Assembly (NCBI GenBank): GCA_949316235.1
Contig: OX438743.1
Span: 20,705,771 to 20,769,770, forward strand
Direction: 5' to 3'
DNA: 64,000 bases
DNA from: Oegoconia quadripuncta
Lineage: Eukaryota > Arthropoda > Insecta > Lepidoptera > Autostichidae
Shown: positions 18,602-30,600 of the stretch, piece after piece
Numbering within the stretch: the stretch's first letter is position 1
Layout: the number at the start of each line of letters is the position of its first letter
Notes under the pieces: generated by a model
The model's database searches: none
Told to the model about the DNA's origin: nothing
The model's input: the letters and a program-made list of their open reading frames with translations, nothing else
Made by a program: the position numbers and the translations under genes

Positions 18602-21600
18602 CTACAAGATCAGAAAACAAGTAAGTATCCAAGTAATTAGGTATTGTGAAGATGTGAGTGCGTGTGTGCATGGTTGTGTGAGTATGTGAGAATGTGAACG
18701 TGTGTTTAGGTACAAAGGTTTTGTAGATAGTGTGAGCAGTAAGTGTGGGAGTAGACTATCTACGTCTGCCTATCCCTTAACTATCTCTATGAATGCGGTA
18801 TATCAAGTAGTCATACTTTATAGGTAAGTACTTACAGTTAAATACAAGTCATCGTCTAGGGACACCACTTCGCGATAGATTCGATTATATGGTGGGCTGA
18901 TATTTTCAGAAACATTGTCTATAATCTGAATGAGAAAAAGTACAGAGTCACTTGTTGCTAATTGAAAATGGATATATATTTTTTTAATTCATAAGTCGTA
19001 AAGGTTTTTACATCGGATAAGAACTTGAGGATGACTTTATTTTCTTCTACTTCCGTTTCATTTTTCAGATTTCCTTTGTTTTGGGGTACTGGCCGTGAAG
19101 GCGGCGGCGTACCTTCGATAATATCAGTTGAGCACTGAAAAAAGTCATAAAAATTTCAACATAAAGTAAGTATAATATCTAGCAAGTAATTGCCAGAACC
19201 AGAAGGAGAAAGAGCTGGCATCAGAGAAGGAGGTAAGTGGGTCTACTTTTCTACTCCAACTTATCAAATAAACCAGGTAATCTTACCACGCAAGCAGCAA
19301 GCAAAGTAGCAAGAAAGTAAATAAGGTAGATAGATAAGTTTTAAAACATCTCACAACCTAAGCCTGGTGCCTATAATACAATCAAAGTTGCCTTAGGCCC
19401 TATAGGTACTAGGTCTAAGTATACAGGTATATAAACGACTTACACTCGTCAATGAGCTATCACTTCCTCCCAGGTAGGAATTTTACGTCAAAACAACGTT
19501 AGTTTAAAGTCGGCCGCTGACGTAATTGACGTTACAGAGTGACGTCTGACGGTTCCTGATATAACGTCAAAATGTCACGGGCACAAGACGTCATTCATAG
19601 ACGTCACAAAGACCAATTAATTGTAACCCAAAAACGACCTTTCATTCGACTTAATTGAAACCAAATTGTGACGTCCTGGGACGACAAAATCTCACGGGCA
19701 CAAGACGTCATTCGTAGACGTCATAAAGACCAATTAATTGTAACCCAAAAGCGACCTTTCATTCGACTTAATTGAAACCAAATTGTGACGTCTTGGGACG
19801 ACGAAATTTAAACCAAAGTATGACCCTTGATTGATCAGTTTGCGACGTCAAAGAGATTTATTTGAGACTAAAGTGAAACCTATTTATGACCAATTTGCAA
19901 CGTCTAAGTGACGTATTTTTAAAGACCTTATACTGATGTATTTTTTTACCTAGAAATGACCTTTAACAGACCATTTTGTAATGTATTTGAAACCTAAAAC
20001 AGACCAATGACGGATCAAGCTGTATCGTCTAGGTAACGTAAGTATATGAAGCCCAATTCTGAGGAATATTTAAGTCTGGCAGACGAATTTGGAACCTAAA
20101 ACTGCCCTTTGTCAGTCCAAGTCTGTATTTTTCTTTTAAATTAAAGATCGACCCGTCGAATAGGTTGATTGAACAAGCAAACCATAATAACGAGTCCATA
20201 CGCGTCTGAATTAATGCATGACCAAAGGTCTCGACTAACTATATAAGGTTTCAATAGTAATATTACTTTAAGTCTACAAGACCTCATGCTTTGGTTTCAA
20301 ATACATTCATCATACCCTTAGGTAAGGAATTCAATTGTGAGGTTTGTGTGCTGAGAAGTAATAATTAAGACCAATGCATGAGAAATAATAACCGAATTTA
20401 TTACCTGTTATAAAACACAAAGACATTATCACAAAGTGATATTCATAGCCATGCAGAGATAGAGAACTATTTGATGGGGGCGTTTTATTTGAAAGTATAT
20501 AATAAAATTAGTGTTATACAATTAAAACATCAGAGGTATGAAAAAAGGCATTGAAAAAGGTTCTCTACAATTCCACCAACTTTCTGTAAACTATTCCTAC
20601 TACTATTCTGTTACTTTTTAAGTTACATAACCTCCAAATTTCTACGTTTAGTACCGATCGTCACCACTTATCAGAATAGTTGGTGGGACTGTACATATAA
20701 ATCTACCTAAACTTCCCCCATCTAACATTGTTTAATTAGTTACTTTTTTGCCATACACAAACATTATGTAGTATTATGTACAATGTCTAGAGTAACCCTG
20801 AAAATACTTATCAGCTCCGAAAAGTTATATAACTCTGTTTATAAGCAATATACCGGCTGTCAGTATTAAAAAATAATGCAGTGTAGAGTATGCCATAACT
20901 AGAGCTATACAATTAGTCACTATTCAATTATGTCTCATATACTTAATAATGAATGAATCATTGAGTGAGATATTACATACCACTGCAACAGGAAGTAATT
21001 TATAAAATATAAAGTAACACTAAAGTCAAAACAAATAGGGTAACACAGACTCAAAATCAAATTTTGTGATTGGATCTATTTTGGCCCGACCCACTCTTTA
21101 CTCTGCGAGATATGTATTACTTAGCATGTACTTTCTTCATTCTTATATACCTATATTTGTTAAGATATTGAAACATTTATACTCATAAGTAACCGACTTA
21201 GCCTGTTTTTAGCCCGGTCCCATCATACACTTATAGGTGGTACATACCACTACATCAATGCTAAACATGTCTTCAAAGATATTAAAGTAGACAGGCGGGC
21301 TGGGGTGGAATCTATATGCGCAGTTGTATCTAAGAGAGAAAACCACAAAATCTATACTTTATGTATGTAGGTACAAATAGTCTCGAGTCAAACTTTTGAC
21401 TATTTTGAGTTCTTTGGGTTATTTGAGTAGTTCGAGACTATTTGTACCTACATACATAGAATTTAATTGCACCAAAAACGTGATGTAAGAAGAGCCGATA
21501 CATACAATGATTAATTATATCGAGCTATTAAGTGAATTGAAATCTGTATTGTCAGGTCTAACTGGGAAAACTGTGTAGTAAGTACTACACCTGTCAATAC

Positions 21601-24600
21601 AGATTTCAATTCACTTTAATAGCTCGATATAATTAATCATTGTATGTATCGGTTCATTCGCTCTGTAACAGCATAGTATTGTATATATCGTGGTATGGAT
21701 AGGGTCGGGCTAATAACACAGGTTGACCCGGTCATCCATAAGTACTTCAATATCTTTTACACATGAACTACACTGGGACAGGCCACTCATTAGGTATGCT
21801 TAAACTATTTTTATTACATTATCCACAATTATACACTAGTCTACAATTAAGAAATTCGAATTTTTATGTAAGTGCTTAATAAAAATATTTAGAAAAAGTT
21901 TGTTATTCTATGTTAGAATGAACCAAAGGGAAACATAAATATGATTCATTGGAGTCAGGAATAAGAACACATTTTGATGTTACATCTGCTATTGTTAGAG
22001 TGTTTAAATTTTGTGAAATATTGTCAACAATAAAAATATTCAGAATAGAAGAATCAAATGGATACTTATAGAATGAAAGGTAGGTATTGAATTCTTTTCC
22101 ATATAAAACCACGGTTTTATCATTTTTTCTCTCTAGAATATTATGTACTTGGAAAACTTTATTTTCCTTCGTCAAACAATAGCAATCAGCTTCTCTATGA
22201 GAGTACACGTATATACTAAAATCTTTACAAATCAGTTTTTTATAACCATTGTATTGATAATGTTCAACACTGGGAAAAGGTCCCAAATTATTTTCATTGC
22301 AAATTAGTACTTTATGTTCAGAATTTATCTTAGGTAATAAACTGCTTTCTTTCAAACGTCTATAGATTTGTTGAAGTGGTTTGTTAGGTGACCTAACCAT
22401 ACCTTTTAAGGTCTTTAGGTAGTTTTCAAAGGGGAATGCTGAAAAATTATCTAAAACACCATGTAATCGTGTCTCTTCACTTAAGTGACACAATGAGTGA
22501 ACATTATAGACTAGAAATTTTGAACCATAAATCTTTTCCGAGTGTTTAATAAACATGACTAAGATTTCTTGAACAAAATCATGCCCTAGATTTGTTAAAT
22601 GTCTTTGTGAACATAGAATGGAAATGCCACAGTGAAATAGAAGAAAATTTTCATAGAGTGATGTACGCAAAACATGTTTCAACACAATAGGACCAAGATA
22701 AATCAAAAACATACGAAATTCCGTAGCCTTCCATCGAGACAAGTCATGCAAACCACGAGGTAATCTATTAAATTCAATAGGCATACACTTCCTACAATTT
22801 ATAAGCCGTTCAGATATTTGAGTCACTAGTCGACTTTGTAAGCGAACAGTCAGTTCACCGCTCACCCAAGCATTCAAAAGTTTTTTCATAACGCCTAAGC
22901 ATACAGCATGCATATAATCTATAGGGAATGCTGACACCATACCAATTTGAAGTCTTAATAAGGGCGATTCACCAAGGTGATGATCTTCATCTGATTGTCT
23001 TTCAAATTGTAAGTCAGTTCTCCGTGTAGCTCTGACACTTCGATATATTACACGTCCTTGTACATAATCCCCTGATTCAAGACATTTGTCACAAGCAGAA
23101 TAACCACCATGGGATTTGGTACATTTGATCATTGCCCTGGCTGGTGCATCACAAACAAAACTGTGAACACTAATAGTGAAATGTATGTTTTTAAAAGAAA
23201 ATCCTTCGTGTAGCAATTTGGAAAGCTCGTTTACAAAGTCGACTAAAAACTTATTTAGAGGGGTAGGTTTCGATTCTCCATAATACAGAGCGATGACAAA
23301 AGGCTTTGCAGACACATAATTATTCTTTATCAATCCTAGAATTGGCCATAATTGTGAATTCCTACTTTTAAATAGGGGAAGTCCATCCACATTAAATGAC
23401 ATTACTATTTTATTTTCCAATTTCGATAAATCACAATCATTTAATATGTTTTCTAATTGATGCTGTAAACCTATATAAACTAATTCACCCGAGTCTAATA
23501 CTTTAGTTGATATTTGCAAAGGAGTTTTAAATAATGTACGACTATTCCTAGGCAACTGAGAACAAATTGGTGCAAGAATTTTTAGGAGACAATCTGTAGC
23601 TTTATGTGAAATACTATATTGAATACCCCATTCCCTCAGTTTAAAATATAAGTTAGCATCAATTTTGTTTAGAGTTTCATTAGTCTTGTATGGACTATGA
23701 GAACACTGTTGGTCAACATGGTCAAGTGCATAGGATGAAGAACTTTCACCGATGCTAGCAGAGTTACACTCAACATTAAAACCTGATAAAATAGGGGAGA
23801 CATCATGAATTTGATTGAGATTAGAAGTAGTCCCTACATTGTTATTGGTCGAAGGTATATTTAGTTTATCATAGATTTGTTCATGAATAGGATTGAGAAT
23901 AGAACAACTAGTCCCTACATTGCCATTGGTAAAAGGTTGCTTATCAAATTCTACAGTTTTCTGGATATCATTTATAATGCCCAGTTTTATAGATCTAGCC
24001 CTTCTCTGCATCTGACGATGACATACATCATTTTTATTTTTATATGGAATCTTTTTCATTATTTATTATTGGGTCTAAAACTGGCTGTGTTAATCAAACT
24101 AGCCGATATTGATGAACGGTGTTAACGTTCTCTGGTGCGTACTTAATCCAGTGTCAAATCAGTTTTAGTAGATATTGATGCACAGCGTTTAACCCTCTCT
24201 GGCGCGTGTTTAAGCCATGTTTTTATGGCATCTTCAATATCTTTATGGCTTGCCTCTGGATGGTGTATCCTTACACTATCTAAAATAAAAAAATCATCTT
24301 AGATCAAAACTTGTCACATTCCTTACATAAAAACTATTATTTAAAAATGTTCATAGGTTCTTAAGATTTTGCATCTGATTATATGTAGCTATTTTGCCCA
24401 AAAAGCACCCATGAAATATCTATAATCTTTTTATCCCTTGGTGAGGAAGGCCCACCTCCTTTTCTTCCAACCCATAGAAAGATACCAACATGAGTAAGAT
24501 TTTATTAAAGCCATTTACCTATCACAACTGCTCGAAGGCGCAAGTCAGCAAATGGTTTCTTTGTGGATCTTTTCCCATAAAAATTAAATTGTGCAGCTAA

Positions 24601-27600
24601 AGAATCTACCATCACATGTTTAAGAATCCTGTACACTCTAATATGAAAGTCTCGGCCACCCAGAGAGCTTAAGAATGTAATCTGGAAAAAACATCTATAT
24701 TTAAGTAAATGGAGTTGGTTAAATATATCATATTTACACAAGGAAAGTGGTGTGACAATTTAGATTACCAGTTCTGTTGATCTTGTTTGGTCTTGTAGTA
24801 AATTTTCTACTTCCACTAAATCCTCTTCAGTTTGTAAAGGAAACTTAAAATCAATAGGTGTCAGTGCTGCAGACCGAATTCCTTTTTCTTTTAAAAGTGC
24901 AATTATTTGTTGGTTTTGTGCTTGCAATGAGGCAAGCATAGATACCACTTTTTCCTCATAATCTGGAAAACAAGTGAACTTAATCAGGTAATGGTATACA
25001 GGGTGAATTTGAATTTGTGTAATTCCCATTAACTTGTGACGCCACTCTTGAATACGAACAACTTACCCCAAGGAACTCAAAAAATTTGATTACCCATACA
25101 AAGTAAACCATTCTGAAACCACTTTTAGTATGGAAATCTAACAATTTTCGGTTGCTGACTCCACTCCTGATTATGAACAACTTTCGACTAGAGACCATAG
25201 CCGAATTCAGCCGAAAATTGTTGGACTTCTTTACTATATGAATACTAAAGGTGGTTTTAGAATTGTTTACTGTGTATGGTTAATGGAAAATGTTTTGATC
25301 TAATTAGGCTATGGGTCCTAATGGAAAGTTGTTCGTAATCAGGAGTGGAGTCACCAGTAAACAGGAATTACACTAACCTACACCTATAACATTTTGGTAT
25401 GGACCCTAAAAAAGACGAAAAAACGCTGTATGTGATACCTACATGACAGTTTGTAACTGGAGTTGTGATTGCTGTTTATTTCTACATCGTCACATTGTTG
25501 GTCAGATTTGGGGGAGCTTCCTGCACCCGGAACTGTAACAAATAGCGACTTTTAAAGGTACAAATATTTTTCAACGTAGAAAGAATCAATTAATTCAAGA
25601 CATTTGAAGTAAAAAAATATTAAATTTTATATTTAAATTATGTATGTATTACAAAAAAGAATCGAAAAACAACGAAGCAAACTATTCTTTGTGATTTCGA
25701 AGTGGGGCTTGTATCAATCATCCTGTGATGATCGTCATTGTGAATCAAAAACCATACCCTGTATAGATAGCTTACCTGTTCGCTTATCATTGGGTCTAAA
25801 TACACATCCAGAAAGTGCTTGCTTTGAAACGCAGTTTCTATTAGATATTTCTGTAGAATTATGAGACTTTGCTGCACTCAGGCCTGCAATTCATATCCAA
25901 GGTTATGTACTACACAAACGAGAGATAATCACTTTAGTGCCAATGTAATTCCAAACCACTCAATATAATTTGCTAATTCATAATGAAAACTCACACCCAA
26001 TAATATGGCAAGCACAGTTTAATGTTAAATAATATGATGTGGATGAGAATGGAAACCTATAGCCTATTAGTGATGTAGTTGGTCAAGGTAGGTGCAGTTT
26101 GTGGATGCCGATTTAGCCCGAGCAGATTGATCGGACCTCAGCCAGGAGTAGTCAATGGCTAGATAAAGCACACTATCCCAGTAAATGCCTATTCACCCCA
26201 AAATACAAATGTTTCATCGGTCTTCATTTGACTGAATTAATGAACAAAACGTGATTTCCACATTGCCTTAAGTAATAATTACTTGTATTTCCCCAAAATT
26301 CAATGAGGTAAAATATTTGATATCTGAAATATTCTAACCAGCCAGAGAAATCTAATAACTATAGCAGACAGGTGCACCACCAACTGATTTAAACAGGTTG
26401 TCAATTACACGAGTCAAAGCAACAATACAAAACTTACAATGCAAAAACTGTTTTTTCAAAGCAGGAGGGCGATCACTTTCATTCTCTGAATCGGAAATAT
26501 GTTGTTTGCGATAAAGTTTGCGCTTTGGCCTTTCTAATTCTATTTCTTCAGCATCTGTTTGCAGGTCAGAGGTGACTTCCACCAATTTTAACTTCTTTTT
26601 TGCTTTCTCTAAGTCATCTAGCAACACACATATAAACACGACTAAATGCAAGTATGGCAAAGGGGGTCACAAATAGTTGTTGGGCGTCTACGTGGTATCA
26701 AATTTAGCGATCGAACGCAAGTGAGCTAAACGGCAAATTACTAGCGATCGAGCGCAAAAATTTTTACGTGTAAGGTTATATAAAATTAAAGCGAAGTTTC
26801 CGCGCCTTCAACGTTAAGTAAGTCTTTGCGTATTGTAACCAATGATATTATATTTAATGTAACAGTCCGGAAACCAAATGCATGGTCAAGGTTGTTTCAT
26901 AAAAAAAAATATTCTAAGCCCTTTTCGTTCCTGTCCCCGTTTGTTACACTTCAATATCTAACGGTTAGTAGGTAAGTCAGCTTGCACCTTAACCAAATCT
27001 GTTATAATTAACCCCACAAAACAACAAAAAGACACACCAAACCACAAAAGCCCTGCATATAAGATCTTGAACACTTACCAGTTTCATAGAAACTTCGTTG
27101 AATTCCATACGTTTTCCAGGTTGAGTCTGGTGATGAACTTAAAAGGTATTTATTGTATGATTTTCCTTCTTTTACTGGTGGCCAGAACACTTCTTGTTTC
27201 CGTGGTGTGAACCAATCGGCACGCACAATAGAAACCGAAGCTCCATCTTGTTCTAAAAATTGCACTATGGAATACATTACAAACAAATTCTTGCTTTAAC
27301 AGTTGGACGGGCGGCGTCCATCGATCGAGAGGGAGCGTCGATATTTGGTGTTGCCAGATACTATAATTTGAATTCCCTCCTAGTAGTCGGTCGGAGAGTT
27401 TAATATCAAAAACTTTTCCATAAAAAAGACAACCATCGAAATCTCTTGAATCAGCTACTATATAGTAAAAAAATAATTTAACTGAAACGCGCATATCTCT
27501 CAATCAATCATTTTCTATGTTCACTGACGTAATTATTATTATTTCTAAATAACAAAAAATTCTTTCGAATTGTATCAATTGTGCAAATGTATTAGTTCAA

Positions 27601-30600
27601 GAGCATGCTCATTTCAAGCATGCTCGTGAATGAGCATGCTTTTTAAGCAAACAATACGGAAGAAAAAGAGAAGAAAAAAAAATTGGGCCCGTAATTGAAT
27701 AATCCCAGCGAAATACTTTTGGCGCGAAAACAAACTTGCACGCACGAATAACTGACATACTAGCATGTTCATAACCAAACCTGTTCAGACGTGATTAAAG
27801 CACGCCCCCTGTTACCCCCGCATCAGGTAGCATGCCCAAAAATTGCACGTCGATCGATTTGTAAGCATGCCCATATAGGCATGCTCGATACTAGCAATGG
27901 TTTCGACACACATACCACTAGATAGCACTTGCGCATTAATAGCTTGCTTTCGTGCTACTTATAGCATGTCTATCTGTACGTTTAAGCTTGCTTGTCAATC
28001 GCCCAGAGAATGTTTTAACCCGCGGCAAAAACTAGGGGTGTTATGTGTTTGACGGCGTTGTGTGTGTGATTGTGCATGATTGTGTGTGTTGTTTTGTGTG
28101 TATGTCCAGTCTTTGTCTGGACGTATCTAACTAATGCATGAACTGATTTGAGCTTAGTTTCTTTTGTATTAAGTAAGGGCACAGGTTATAAGCTTATAAG
28201 TCAGGTTTGATGAAAATCGGTTAAGGCGTTTGGAAAATATTTAGGTTTTAACGCAGTTATTCGGTGTATTTGGATGAGATTATAGTCTTTCAGGGGTTTT
28301 TAAATTTTAAGTTTATTGTCATGTGACATAAGTATTGTTTCTGAGGCAATATTATAACGAAGGCCTTGCAAAAACTACACAATTATAAAAAGAATTACGC
28401 GAATCAACCGCCAAATCTCGGAATTATCGGTGTACATACATTAAAAAAACATTCAAGCGGCCGAATTGAGAAACTCCTCCTTTTTGAAGCCGGTTAAAAA
28501 GTCAAAATAGGGGATAATGATAGGTATTTCACGCGAGGGAATAATAATGTTATTCATTCATTATTGCACCCATAAACATAAAAATAATATTTAACATATA
28601 TAGCTAAAATATACAAAGGCGGTTGGTCTATCGCTGAGCAATTTTCTTTATTCGGCCTCACGCAGTTACAAAGTTTTATGTAGTTTGTTATGTCGTTTAA
28701 TTGTGCAATTCAAAGTATGTGATTGATCGTTTACTAATACTTGTATTACCAGTGATGACTTATGGCACAGAAACGTGATCTCTGACTGTGGGGCTTATAA
28801 GAATACTCAAAATCACACAACTTTTGAAAGGGCAATGCTCGACGTTACGCTACACGATCTAATCAGGTATGAAGAAATCCGTAGATGAACGTAAGTCTCG
28901 GACATAGCCCAGCGGATTAGTAAGTTGAAGTGGCAATGTGCAGGGCACATAGACTCGAAGAACTGATTGGCCGGGCAATACAGTGCTCGAGTAGAAACCA
29001 CGCATCGGCAAGCGCAACGTAGGACGTCCACTCACAAGGTGGACGGACGACCTGATGAGAGTCGGAGGAGGTCGCTGTATGCAGGCTGCTTCCAGTTAGT
29101 CGCTCTGGAAATCTATGTGAGAGGCCTATGTTCAGCAGTGGACATCGGCTCTGGCTGATATAAAGATAATGATTTATCGTTCCACCACTATTGTATATAT
29201 ATATGTGACATTAGTTCGTTTTTAGTTTATTGAGATACCTACGCGCACGCACAGTATCTGTGATTTCATTGTGAAATGCTGACAAGGAGAATCAATCAAA
29301 CTAATAATAAATAATACTAAATATTTTTGACAAGTGTGTATTGGTGTAATGTAAGTACTAGTTTTTTTTAATAAAATCGTCAATATCCAAATAGTGTAAT
29401 AAAAAAACACAAAGACGCTAGAAGACGCTAAAGAGTTTGTGCGCTAAGCTGTTCTAAACCACGCCACCGATTTTGATACCGTTTTTCTTACGGAAGATTA
29501 ATATTTTTTTATGATTGACGGAATTTATATGTAATACATGTATATTATATTTAAAAAGTTAATTGCACCGGTGCGAAACCGCAGCAGGTCGCTAGTTTAT
29601 AATCTAATAACACCCACCGCTACATAAAGATGGGGAGATGTTTCGATGCTAGCAACACAAGTAGCACTTTACAATAGTGCTCACCAACGGACACCAAGAG
29701 GTTTTCCTGTATTTCGCGGCTAAATCATTTAATCATTTACGGTATTATTTAGTGAAAGTTTCATAAATACCAAAAATTTTTTATCTAATATCAAGTGGAG
29801 TAGATTTAAATGTTACGACTCTAATAAGTATTTGCAATTTAACTGTAAACGCTCGATAATAAAAAAAATGAATAATCTCCGCCCATCAATAATTTTATTC
29901 AATATTATCTATGAGGATATTTACTTCCTGTTGCATTTTTTAAAGTTCCCCTTTCTTTGGAAGAACTGGAAGGCAAAGGATGGTCAATCTATAAAGCCAA
30001 GGGGTGCAATGTTTGAATCATGATCGTTGGGCTTCCATATTTGTAAATAAATGGTTCAACAATGTGAATAATACTTTTTGAAAATGCTAACTTTTGAAAT
30101 GCTATCTTGAATCTGTAATTTTCATATGCACAAGTAAAAGTGAACGACTCAAGGCTTACTCAGAGTCATAACGCTTACTTGTATATTTTTTTGGAACAAG
30201 TTTGTACTTTCAGACAGGCAACTGCACTTGAGTTCATACAGTCTGGTGTTTTAATTTTATTATTACTTTTGTCCCGTAGCAATAATCTTCTATAAGAGGG
30301 CAATACCTTACGGAAGATTTTAGCGGCTTCTTTTGGAAACGAACACAAAAGCTCAGTATTCCCGTCTTCACTTGTGTAGTCAACGGCTCGACATATACTA
30401 GCAACGCGACGTTATTGGAAATGCGAATACATCGAGACCAGCTTGTACTAAGTATAAGTCTTGATATTTAGGGTCTGCGGCCGCCTGTACACTACAATCA
30501 ATAAGCGCCAACAGCCTTAGGGTTTTAAGTTTCTATTCTTTGCTACACACTATAAATTTTAAGACATCAAACAGTAGTCAAATTGAAGACATCTAGAAGA

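Noticed and set aside
28813..29158. Open frames on both strands near 28.8-29.2 kb as transposon genes
   Set aside because: They are pieces of a degenerate RTE LINE nested in the element. The intact genes of the element are the tnp2-like and DUF4806 genes.
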